Part shown: positions 45,101 to 55,456 of the stretch, piece by piece | How the letters are laid out: every line of letters starts with the position of its first letter | Position numbering within the stretch: position 1 is the first letter of the stretch | NCBI GenBank assembly: GCA_947652115.1 | Contig: OX393564.1 | Coordinates: 3,386,908 to 3,450,907, forward strand | Direction: 5' to 3' | DNA length: 64,000 nucleotides | DNA from: Blastomussa wellsi | Taxonomy: Eukaryota > Cnidaria > Anthozoa > Scleractinia > Plerogyridae | Program-made: the position numbers and the translations under genes | The notes under the pieces: generated by a model | Database searches by the model: none | What the model saw: the letters and a program-made list of their open reading frames with translations, nothing else | Told to the model about the DNA's origin: nothing

Positions 45101-48100
45101 GCAAAAGTTGGGGCGAGGCAAGAGAGTCAATTTTTCCGCTTGGGGATTTTTGAGAGTGAGTTCGGATTGAGGAAGAGAAATTATATTAAACAAGCTAGGC
45201 GAAACAGGGAATAAATCGATCTTACATTACCAGGATGGGGTGTGTCATTTTCCTGTCATTGTAGAGATTTTAAAACTCTCTATCAGCCGGACATTCTGTC
45301 ATCAAAGAAAACAGAGTTTCCAGGGAGGTAGTGGCTAGCCGCTAGTATCTTCTCGGGCTTTCATTTAATCGCGTTCCATTTTGGTATCACTGATTTATTC
45401 CGGCTTTCTTTGCAGGCGCGACACCATGCTCAAATTATGGGATGCCGACACTGGGCGAGAGATGAGAAGCATGGGGGGACATACGGGAACTATAACATCA
45501 GTTTTTCTTTTACCAAAAAAGGGAATGTCGTCATGTGGTGAGTAAGTAGTTTTCTAGGGGATTGGCTGTCTGTCCGTATGTCTGTCTTGCTGTCTGTCTC
45601 GCGGTCTGCCTTTGTTTCTATATCTATTTGCTCATTTTATTGTTTGTTGCAAAAACGCCATCGCATACAAGAAGGTCAAAATAATTGTCCAAATGAACCT
45701 TCTCATTCTTTTAGATGTGTCGTCCAGCTTTCGAACTGACCAGTACTCGGTGCTCACCGGCTCAAAAGATTGCTCCATGAAGATCTGGTCCCTCGCTAGC
45801 GGTGAGTTGTCAGTTCACCATGAACGTTTGCATTCTTTACGCATTTTTTCTGTTTTCTTTACACATCATTCTAAGGATTTCTGCTATAAAAGTGAGGAGC
45901 AACCCTGTCAAAGGCGCAGCTGAAAATGTTGAAAGTGACCATTAGTGTGCGCAGACTACGAGGAGTATAAAAACATACAGCAACTATTTTTAACGGCATA
46001 CCTCTGTAAGTCGTTCACCTCTATAAGACGGACAACTGGTGTTGGTCCCTGTGTGTCATTTTCCAGTCATTGTAGAGATTTTAAAACTCTCTATCAGCCG
46101 GACATTCTGTCATTTTCCTGTACCTAAACTCTACACGGGAACTCTATATAAACCGGACACTGTGTTAAAATGGATAACTGGTGAAGGTTTCTGTGCGTCG
46201 TTTTTCAGTCGTTTATCCGTACAGGGTTCGTACAGGTCATGGAATTTTAGACTTTCATTTTCCAGGCCTGGAAAGGCATGGAATTTAAGTAGGGGTCATG
46301 GAAACTCATGAAGAATTATGGATAGAGGGGGTAAGTTTCTAAAGAAACTGTGGTACTGCGTCGGAACGTCAGCTCTTGAATCTCTTTACGGTGGCCAATT
46401 CACATTATCAACCCAGTTGATAAAACCAAATTATATCATGAAAAATTATGTTCATTAAAAAAGTGCAAAATCAATAACAAAGGTTTTTTCGTGAAGAAAA
46501 TAGTAAACGTATCCCAAAATGAAAGATGATTTCCTAGAAAATGTTCAAGTTCAGGTCATGGAAAACGTGGGCAAGTCATGGAAAAGGTCATGGAAAGTCA
46601 TGGAATTTCAAGAGCTTAAAAGAGTACGGACTCTGCTGTGCCTATACACTGTATAAGATGGATAGCTGGTGCCTGCCTGTCTAGCCTGTTCTGGGGCTCT
46701 GAGATAGTGGGGTAAGCGAAGAAAAGATACGGGAGTGAAAGAGCTGCGGCTGGGGTGAAGACGCGTTTTCACCCCAGCCCCACCTCTTCGCTCTTCCGAA
46801 GAGGTGGGCCTGATGTGTCAGCGCATCAGCCCCACCTCTTCGCTCTTCCACTCGCTTCGCTCCCGTATCTTTTCTTCGTGTGCCCCTATATCTGAGAGCG
46901 TGGAGCAGGCTAGTGCCTGTCCTGATGGTGTTTGTCTTTCAGAGAGTTGACTGTAGACAAGGTATCTTTGTCACCACTCTTCGACGTTCGGCTTCCTCTC
47001 CTCCCCCACCCCCCTCCTTGGCCTCCTTTTTGACTGATATAGAATAAGGCCATCCCTACCCCATCCCCGAGTTCCCAACCCGTTAATGCCTGAAATAGTT
47101 TGAGAAGGTTGGAAAAAGCAGTTCGAAGTCATTTATATTTGGTTTCGGCGACTAGAAATACCATCGTCTCGAACTGATGTCCAGCGCCGCGTGATTTCTG
47201 TATGTTTTATAGAAGAAAAACGTGACAACACCGAGTCACGTGTGACTTTTTGTTCTGGTGTCACATTTTTGAGGTGGTCGTCACGTTGTCAGTGTTGTTT
47301 GCTAGACTTCCCTATTCAGGCTATTCACTGTTGGTGTTCCTATTCAGTTCGTAAACAAGTGAACATTTTCCCAGAGAAAACGACAAAAAATACTTGACAT
47401 AGCAACTTTACATTGTCAAAGCGTATAAAGTCAATTCACCTGTGCATGCAAGCATGGGGTTCATGCGTAAGTTTTGTGGCTTTTTGTTTTCATTTGTATT
47501 TTCAAGTTCTTTGTACGAGGCATGATAACTTTTAAAATTTTATTGTGCGTATTTGTGTGGTTACTAAAAGTAAATGGTTTTCCTTTGAACTTTTTTGGTG
47601 TTTTTTTCGTAGGTCAGATCAAGAGATCTATGTACGCCTTTTCGCCTGTGGAGTGCCTCGATTGCAACAGTAATCTAACTGCTGCTGGACTAGGTTGGTT
47701 GCCGGATCAAAGTTATCTGATTTGCATGTTTTGCATGTGATGTGGCCGTGTGCGTTATTGTTTATTACGCAGACTTTGGATCGCTAGTTTTCCTTGTGAA
47801 TTCAAGCGATACGTGACAACAATTAGATTCCAATTAGGTTGGAAAAGAAGTCGTTTTTGATGTGAACACTGCAAAGCAATCGACGTTCTCAGATGCTTGT
47901 AGTCCTACTAGTGATGTGTTTGTGATATTTTTGCTTCAGGGCTAATTTGAGTAAAATTGATTTGTAGAAATATTAAAAGAATATTTTCCTATCAGAGCAA
48001 GAGTCGAGAGTGTCTATAAAGCTCTCTACGCAGTATGATTATTAAAGTTATGTTTTTATCATGCTGTGTAATCAGCATTCGTTTTTATGATCAGCTTGTA

Positions 48101-51100
48101 TTTTGTTTTTGCTTTGGATCTTTTGATTATATGCGATCTTTCAAATAAAGGAGGTCTAAGTGTGTGCGAAATAGTTCGAAACCTAAACCTGAACAACCAG
48201 TCTGCAAAACGGACAATGCGAGAGAAAACGTCTCTAACGAACACTCAGGTCTCTGGAACTTTGTAAATGATGGATTATTTACAGAAAGGGAAGGGATTTT
48301 TATACCTTTAGACTGCTTGCAGTCTGCTTTTCTCTCGAAATTCAGCAGTGCGGGCGAAAAAGACACGCGAGGGCCGCCCGAGGAGAGACTGGGGCGAGAC
48401 CAAGCTGCTCGCCCCAATCCCCTTCTCGTCCATACCGCAGTGTGATTGAATTCGAACCGCGCGCTCGTCGGACCCTAAGAGAAAAGACCGACTACAAGTA
48501 GTCTATATACCTTTTGCTGGTTTTTTCAGATGGCGGTAAGGTTGAACTTTGGGACCTGGAAACTGGAACTACTGTAAGATCAGTGCGCGGTCATGATGAA
48601 GATGCTGTCACTGCTGTCAAGGTAACTATGGTAACGTCAAACAAGCGGGTGGAAGTTACGCGCTTTGTATAAACTTGTGTGTAAGGTTTTCTTAGCCATG
48701 GGTGTTTTTCTTTACGAAGCTTTTTTCAAGTTGATAGGGAACGCTTTTTGACTCAACAAGATCAGTCGATGTTTGTCGGTTAGATCCGTTTATTTAATCA
48801 CGAGCTGCGCTCTTGTTTTTTGTATAAGAAGGGCTAATTTTGGAGCTGAGGCTGGACGCTCTTATTTTTTTTTGCGATTTGAGGCTGAAAACGTTCTAAA
48901 GGTGTTCTTAAATTTTATTTGAGCAGTACCGTGTGAAAGTAAAAGTACCCCGAAAATCTGGAATATCGTCCAGAATATTTGGGAGAAGTTCCCCCAAAAA
49001 TCTCAAAATTCCCGAATTTTAATTTCATAGGATGGCTTCGAATGAAGGTTTGCAATTGACAAACTTGAAAATGTTAGGTTAAACGGCGTTTCACGATGTG
49101 TCATCCTTCTGGTACGTTTGATATTTATGGACGGAAGTTAAACAGAGGAACAAAAGATGCACAGAACACTAATAACTTTGACTATAAGAGTCGAATAGGA
49201 GCCCTTGTAGGTAACATTCCATTTTTCTGTTATAATATCGACTTCTGCTATAAAATCGAAAACAAACAAGCTTGTTCCACCATCCAGCCGTTTCCCTAGT
49301 TTATCTTAACCGACAGTCTGGACTGTTTGGTTAATCATCTTGCATGGAAAGTTGCCAATCAGAGCGGGACTTTCTAGTTTCAGGACGAGCGTGTCATCAG
49401 TGGCTCGGCCACAGGGGTGGTGAAGGTCTGGGACATCCGAGACAATTCTCTCAAGCCAGTGATGAGTTCGGACCAGGCCCCTGTGGACCAAACTAACGCT
49501 GGTGTGACAGTCAAACCAAGGCGAGTCCGTTGCTTAGCAACAACAGAGGAAACAGTTTACTGGGGAGATGACGGGGTTAATATCAAGGCGATGGACTTAC
49601 ATTCAGGTACACAGGAATTACGCATTTCGTTTGACCCTGCCCCCTCCTCCTACCTCCACCCTTCATCCCCTCCCTTGAATAACCAATCCCTCTCTAGTAC
49701 TCCCCTTTCTTTCACGAGCTCTGTCGCCAAGGATTTTGACATTGAGAATTAGTCAAAGAATTAACACAGGCAAGTTAGTACGAATAAAAATTATTGTTGT
49801 TAGAAATAATCCAGCGATCAATATTTGATATATTAATCACCCCCTCGATTGCTCGCCTTTACACGAATAGTGGAATACCCCCCCTATCCTTGGTAAACAG
49901 GGGTATAATCCCTTCGGCTTTTTTTCGAAGAAATACGGTAAGCTACGCATCTTTCCTTGCCTCTCAAAACCTTAAAAAATATGCTTTTTCAATTGTGTGC
50001 AGGTAAACTTCGTAAGCTGCGCAATCACGTGACAGAATTCGGATCAACTGGTGCCATGTCGGCCGCGGGCTCGTGTCTAGTGAGCGCTGGATATGATCTG
50101 GATCGTGGAAATGGATACTTGAATGGTAAGGTACTGAGTTAACTTATCATGTTTTTAACTTAGCCTTGCAAAACCTTGTAAAACACAGCTTGGTCCCCAA
50201 GGCGCTCTTGCAACATTGGCAGGGAAAAGAACCCGAAGTACGAGGTTGAATAAAGCAAATATTTTGATATATATTTTCAATGACAATTTCTCACAAAAAA
50301 GAAATAATGGAATTAATCGTTAAAGATTTCGTTTAGTGTTTACTTCAAATGCAGCCTTTGTCTATCATTCTTTCTCTCTGCCTCGTGCTCGTGTTTTGGG
50401 TATTTATGACTTCATTCAATACGGAAGTTGTTTTGAACTCGTGTTCAACTGGTTAATCCAGTTTAAATTGTTTAACCCGTCTAGTTCGCACCCTACCCTC
50501 AGAGGAATACGTAGGGACAGTGGATGACGAAAGCACAGGAAGCATCACGTGCTTATCATGCACGCAGACAACACGTGATCAGGTGACCCTACACAGGATG
50601 TGCACGGGAGGACTGGAGCTGAAACTTTGGGATCAGCTGCCGAGCTCGAAGGTCAAGAAACGTTCACGGTAAGTGTTGCTTCGAATAAAGTGATAACAGA
50701 GAACGATTCTTTGTTCACATATCACCCTTTAATGGGAACAGTTAGGTTGATGCGAAAAATGCTGAAGCGCTGGTCGGGGTCACTGCGTTGCGTTTGTTGT
50801 TAACTCTCACAGTGCCTCTCGCCACCAAGGTGTATGAATGGGCACCGGCGAATTAATGCTGGGTGGGGGGATAACCCTGCGACGGACTAAGCATCTCATC
50901 CGGGGGGGGGGGGGGGGTAGCATTACTCCTAGCTTCTACGGAAACTGGGTTAAGCTCTGGCTTGATGGGTCACCGCTTTACATTTCAGACCGGAAACAGA
51001 TGATGTCTATGTCACAGCCAAGCATGTCCGTCGCTACAGCCAACCGGATGTTAGCGACACAGAGAGCAGCGAAGATGAAGACGATCAGCCTGAAGGGGAC

Positions 51101-51169
51101 GACTCTGATGACGATGATGACGTCAGCACTGTCGGAAGTACGTCACGATCTTGGTGCACGATATCTTGA
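39155..51169 (+). CDS. WD40-repeat protein with N-terminal coiled coil and acidic tail
   Basis: Exons: 39155-39274, 40216-40649, 45416-45537, 45715-45801, 47613-47693, 48530-48621, 49384-49606, 50003-50125, 50485-50668, 50989-51169. They sum to 1647 nt (548 codons plus stop) with phase kept at every junction. Residues 1-75 are a charged coiled coil (ELRKFRKKLRQIEKLEELER). Residues about 85-165 are acidic and probably disordered. From about residue 170, WD repeats form a propeller (LKLWDADTG, MKIWSLASG, VELWDLETG, VKVWDIRD, LELKLWDQL), some weak. The C-terminus is acidic (SDTESSEDEDD, GDDSDDDDD). I do not recognise the orthologue; the N-terminal KLRQIEKLE motif recalls short motifs in several RNA-related proteins but is not diagnostic. 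A scaffold role is the only safe inference. Confidence 0.87.
39669..39794. mobile_element. Small MITE in WD40 intron 1
   Basis: GCCTGCAGTACTAGTGCAGG and CCTACACTGCAGGC form imperfect inverted ends, with GAGTTTTGG and CCAAAATC inside. Confidence 0.65.
39845..39960 (+). repeat. Interspersed repeat R1, copy 1
   Basis: TTAAGAACGTTTTCAGCC and GTTCAGCCTCAGCTACAAAA then TTAGACGTTCTTATATAA. Related copies lie at 42235-42650 and, reversed, at 48830-48935. Confidence 0.65.
42235..42650 (+). repeat. Interspersed repeat R1, copy 2 (split)
   Basis: TATAAGAATGTTGAGGCTGA and TTAAGAACATTCCCCAGGCT at the left; GTTCAGCCTCAGCTCCAAAA then TTAGGCGTTCTTATATAAG at the right. Confidence 0.55.
42943..43125. mobile_element. 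Hairpin MITE, 183 bp
   Basis: TAGACCTCTTTCATAAATGG at the left mirrors CCATTTATGAAAGAGGTCTA at the right, and the arms stay paired up to a loop of about 15 bp. TA at both ends may be the target site (Tc1/mariner-like). Confidence 0.85.
45239..46165. repeat. Duplicated CTCTATCAGCCGGACATTCT repeat around WD40 exons 3-4
   Basis: A block of about 60 bp (GTAGAGATTTTAAAACTCTC then TATCAGCCGGACATTCTGTC) occurs at 45241-45301 and again at 46050-46113. The second copy sits in a longer degenerate tandem with CTCTATAAGACGGACAACTG-like units to about 46210. Confidence 0.7.
46682..46912. mobile_element. MITE with about 50-bp TIRs, 231 bp
   Basis: TAGCCTGTTCTGGGGCTCTG and GTGGAGCAGGCTA, with GCGAAGAAAAGATACGGGAG and CTCCCGTATCTTTTCTTCG inside, form inverted repeats. 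The middle holds a smaller palindrome of CCCCACCTCTTCGCTCTTCC. Confidence 0.83.
48830..48935 (-). repeat. Interspersed repeat R1, copy 3 (reversed)
   Basis: GGGCTAATTTTGGAGCTGAG then GCTGGACGCTCTTAT and TTGAGGCTGAAAACGTTCTA, the reverse of the R1 blocks at 39.85 and 42.6 kb. Confidence 0.65.
50769..50974 (+). mobile_element. SINE-A copy in the last WD40 intron, head lost
   Basis: GTCGGGGTCACTGCGTTGCG, CACCAAGGTGTATGAATGGG, GGCGAATTAATGCTGGGTGG, a G-run, GGGTTAAGCTCTGGCTTGAT. The exon acceptor follows within 15 bp of its end. Confidence 0.8.
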
Positions 51170-52202
51170 TTACGTCAATACGAGCTCACGAAGATTGCAG
51201 TGTGAAAAACAATGATCGTCTTCTTCAGCCACGATGGATGCACATAACCAAGCCAACCGATCGAATTCTCCCTCCCACCCCTTGAAGGGAAGATGTTGAG
51301 AGAATCAAGAAGTTCTTGTGATTGGTGGCAGTAGAACGCAAGGGATGCGTTTTTTCTCGTTCACTGTCCTAGTCATTAGAGTTGTCAATGAAACTAAATA
51401 GCGAGTGGTGCCAGCGTAACTTCAGGAGCGAGAATGACCTTGCTTGATTGTGATTCAATTATGTATTTATATTTCACTGGCTAGCCGCGTCCAAGCTATT
51501 AGAGAGGTTAAGCGTCACATCTGTTTTTTGCTAACTTGGGCCGTCTGCCGTTAGTTGTTTGCACGTGAAAGGAAATCGTTTTCCCAAGTTGTGAAGGGTT
51601 TTCATTTTTCTGATGGATCTTTTACTCAAAATCAATGAAAGCTGTCGTTGGCCATAGAATGATTTAAACACCGTTTCAGGACGGTTTTGTTCTAGAAGCC
51701 GTGGTGTTGTGAAAAGGCTTCTTTCAGTACGGGATGGAACTTTTTAAATATGTAGACTAATTTTATAGATTCGAAGTATTTCTCTTCTGGATTCGCTATC
51801 CTGCGCGAATGCAATTTTAAATATGACGGAAAATATTTTAGACCTCTAATTTATTGAAAAATACAATAAAATCGTGAATATTTATCTTGTTGTGAAGTGT
51901 TTTAACCTTTAAAAGTCGTATCTTGGTGGATTTTGTTATGTAAATTTATCTCTTTTTTTCCTAATTCCTCGTCTATTCTGTCTTCCATACTCCTGGTAAT
52001 CCCCAGAGGGGTTGATATTTAATGTTACTGGCCTCTATTATAGAAGTTCATATTGCTTGTTCATATTGCCGTTTTGAGGGCTAGGAGCATTGTTCCTGTT
52101 GTCTGTTTTATTGCTCTATCGGACGGTAGCGAGCCATTCATGTGAGAATTTGTGAGAGATGCTACACGACCTGACAATGTCAACAGGCCATTCGATATGA
52201 AA

Positions 52203-52347
52203 TATATCAAACACGAGAGACGGTGTTTCATCACATTTCCAAACACCGAGAAGAGAGTTGAAAATACGACGCGCAACGGAGTATTTTTGACGAACTTCGA
52301 GGTGTTTGGAAATGTGATGAAACACTGTCTCGAGTGTTTGATATATC
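52203..52347. repeat. Hairpin repeat, arms about 45 bp
   Basis: TATATCAAACACGAGAGACG, GTGTTTCATCACATTTCCAA at the left, mirrored by TTGGAAATGTGATGAAACAC and TCGAGTGTTTGATATA at the right. Confidence 0.8.
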
Positions 52348-53583
52348 TTCTCAATCGAAACTAAAACAACGGAGAAAACGAAGAAATAAAATCGTAAAAA
52401 TCTATGCTAATTTAGATCACATTTCCAAACCACCGTCACGGTTCTGATTTGTTTTAACGTGATGAATTATTAATGAGTTTGAGAAGTAAAATTCAAACAT
52501 AGCACTGAGGCTTTCGGTTTCGTTTTCTTTGTATCAAGTCTCTTCAAAATAAGTCCTTTTTTCTAAATGAAACAAACGAACAAAAAGAAAAATGAACGAT
52601 AATGACAATTAATATTTTTGGGATTAGTGTTTTCTTCTTTCGTGTATTTCTTCAGTTTATTTGAAAGTACAAAAACACGAAAACGTGCCTAATCCAGTCC
52701 GGCCTTAAATCCTGCTTTTATGCGCAGACGCTAAATTGTACTCGAGAAAAAAAGAGCTCAGATAAACTGGCATTTTCGTCGGGGCGCTCGCTGGATTTCA
52801 CATTCTCCCTCAATCAAAAATATATCACTAGTGCTGCCATGTGTGTAATGTCATCAGCACGCGCATGCGTTGTTTAGGCCACCATCTTGGATTAGGAAAG
52901 CAGTGGAGAGTTGGGGCGAGGGAAAAATGTCAAGGGACTACCCGCCGTCCCAGCTCGTTTCGCGAATCCAAAATGGAGGCGATAAATACCAGATAGACAG
53001 AAACTTTATTAACGTGTCAGAACCGTCTAGTTTGAAATATCCCATACTAACGTGGGGACACAAATAATAAATATCATCTCTTACAAATTAATACTACCTA
53101 CTAGATTCCCATTCTCGCCCCCATAGCCCACGATCCTTTTGATATATGAAGGGATATATGGAACGCGGACTATTGTCAAAAAGATAGTTGTTCACACTGT
53201 CTGAGTTTACAAGCTCCTTTATTATTTCTTTCTTTTGAACTAAAAACTTGACAAATTTATTTCTAAGCTTAAATTATGAAACTAACTAAGATCTTGGAAT
53301 TTGTTTTAAATTACAGGTTGCTTTAAAACTTTTCGTTGGTATTCTATGCATAACGAATCATTTTAGTGGGAACATTATTCCATCTCATATGTCCAAACTC
53401 GGAGAAACATACAGATTGCAACCACGATTATCAATATAGACAAGGCTCCCTTTACAAATTTGGCTCGTATGCAAAAATTTGATTAAAAAAATTGATGTGA
53501 CATTCTCATAGAATTGTGTCGCCAGGAGCGCATCACTGTGATGTGAGATGGGCTCCTGGTGTCGCCAAATATCACTTATATTG

Positions 53584-54642
53584 CGGTGAGGGTAAAAGAC
53601 GGAATGGATTTGTGGCATGGCATGTGGCATGACCTGCGGAATGGCATAATTATGCGGAACGTAATATAATTATGCGGAATGTAATATATACGGTACGGAC
53701 CAACTCAAATTACGCGCGCGCCCTTTTCTTGGCGCCCTTTTCTTCAACGCGTTGCATTCTGGGTAGATGGAGTCTCGTGCATTCTGAGAAGCATGGAGGA
53801 AAGCGTGCATGTGGAGGAAATTTCGTCCAGTAGCGGTAAGTTTGATGCTTTTTTGCCACACTCCTTCCATCTTAAGTACCATTTTATCATTGACAGGATA
53901 TTTTTCATGTCTATGTAATGCCTATTTCACGTTACTTCGGTTTTTCATTCAGAAACTGCCCATCGTTCTAAGACAGTCACATGTTATTTGTATTTCAGAC
54001 GACGAGAAGATTTTATTTGAAAGGTAAAAATAGCTTCAGAATTCAATTAAATTAATACCTAAGTAATACAACAGATCTCCTGACTTGGGTTTGTCGAGAT
54101 CTATATTTCAACTTACAAAGATTTTTATTAATATAAAAGAACGACCAGTCCGTGAAAATGCGAGTCCAAAATCTAAGTATTTAAATCCGAAAACATTTCG
54201 CTGAATAACTAAGCTCTATGTCAGCCCAATAAAATGTTTCGTTTCCCATCGCCCAGCGGACCAAACCTTTTGGAAAAGTAAAAAAAATCAGACCTGCAGG
54301 CGTACATTACGCAAAAGCCCCGAAAACTGCTCGGACCGAAAAAGTGACCCGTAATGCTCCAGAAAACATTAAAAAATATAAGTTTTATAAGCTTAACATA
54401 TTAATGTGTTTTTCTTCATAGCAGCCCAAGTGCCTCTCCAGTGAAAAAGAAGTAAGTAGCCATGGTAGTCATTTTCTTTATTACCACTTGTTTATAATTT
54501 AAAGAAAAGGGCGCCAAGAAAAGGGCGCGCGCGTAATTTGAGTTGGTCCGTACCGTATATATTACATTCCGCATAATTATGCCATTCCGCAGGTCATGCC
54601 ACATGCCATGCCACAAATCCATTCCGTCTTTTACCCTCACCG
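53584..54642. mobile_element. Mutator-like element: long TIRs, 9-bp target duplication
   Basis: TIRs of about 160 bp (53584-53744) and 141 bp (54502-54642), starting CGGTGAGGGTAAAAGACGGA; the left one carries an extra 20-bp tandem unit (ATAATTATGCGGAACGTAAT). CTTATATTG flanks both sides exactly (53575-53583 and 54643-54651). TIRs longer than 100 bp plus a 9-bp duplication are typical of Mutator-like elements. The interior has no transposase but holds three mini-exons, annotated separately. Confidence 0.85.
53793..54451 (+). pseudogene. Three spliceable mini-exons inside the Mutator-like element
   Basis: 53793-53835 begins with ATG (MEESVHVEEISSSS) and ends at GTAAGT; 53999-54023 (DDEKILFE) is bounded by TTTCAG and GTAAAA; 54422-54451 (SSPSASPVKKK) is bounded by TTCATAG and GTAAGT. 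The three join in one open frame that then runs out at the right TIR without a stop. It may be the 5' part of a transposase gene left after an internal deletion, or a captured host gene. Product unknown. Confidence 0.5.
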
Positions 54643-55008
54643 CTTATATTGATATCTAGCCAAGCAGCTAATAATAATTGCTTTACAATCTAACTACTCA
54701 AACTAACATACACTAAAATACTGGTGATATAAGAACTTCATGAGTCCCGAGTCAGCTGAATGACAAAGGTCGTCGTCGTAAAGAAGTCGCCAACTTTGGA
54801 CCAAGAATGAAGATCAGAGACCTTTACATTCGATTAATACGAGTACGAATACTACACAAGACTTACCAAAATTATTGCAACGAAATACTAAAGCTTTTGA
54901 CTTTTCATTTCTTTGTGAGCAACATTATCATAAAAGTATATGAAAATACTGCCTCCTCCTCAGGCTTTTCCAGGCCGACAAAACCCGAGCGCGGTCGCTA
55001 TCAGCATG

Positions 55009-55141
55009 AGCTGGGAACGAGCCCGGGGAGCGCGAGCAGGGGATGATGGGAAGGAGAAAAATCCGCGTTTCCTCTTCTTCCCATCTTTCCCTGCGGCCCC
55101 ACTTCTCGCTTTACTATCGAGCGGGCGACTGGGGACGAGGC
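55009..55141. repeat. Short palindromic repeat (CTGGGAACGAG / CTGGGGACGAG)
   Basis: CTGGGAACGAG at the left and, in the same orientation, GACTGGGGACGAGG at the right, with GGGAAGGAGAAAAATCCGCG and CCTCTTCTTCCCATC between them. GC-rich, AT-rich surroundings. Weak support as a mobile element. Confidence 0.4.
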
Positions 55142-55456
55142 AGATGAAAATATGTCCTTTTGATATGACTTTCGACAAAATTGGGCGTGGTGCTTTGTGC
55201 TCGTAGTCAAACGACAAAGGTCAAAGAACCAAGTTCCCCCCACTCCCAATATGATATCCACCAGGTATACACCTACATTTCGTACTCGAAATAGAATCTA
55301 GAAGGTTTCTATTTATTCACCGATAAAGCTGTGCGAAACAATACGAGTTAGCAACCTACATCTTAAAATAATAGGAAAACAAGAAGAAACTCTACAGTTA
55401 GTGAATTATTTTCTTTTAAGACACAAGGTTACAATGCGACACATGCAGTGTTTCAG

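Larger units (their letters stand above)
40650..45415 (+). other. WD40 intron 2 (4.8 kb), repeat-rich
   Basis: Holds an A-rich unknown repeat with CGCGG motifs (40890-41150), C-runs near 41480, R1 copy 2 (42235-42650), the hairpin MITE at 42943-43125 and AT-rich filler. No exon with matching phase was found. Confidence 0.6.
51170..55456. other. Region between convergent WD40 and GTPase genes
   Basis: Holds the WD40 3'UTR (AATAAA near 51866), a hairpin (52203-52347), the Mutator-like element (53584-54642), a short palindromic repeat (55009-55141) and little else. No host gene seen. Confidence 0.65.

Noticed and set aside
48164..48445. 93-residue open frame before WD40 exon 6
   Set aside because: Phase does not fit the WD40 model and no domain is visible; it probably reads through a GC-rich repeat.
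53670..53882. 70-residue - strand frame
   Set aside because: Overlaps the left TIR of the Mutator-like element; no coding signal.
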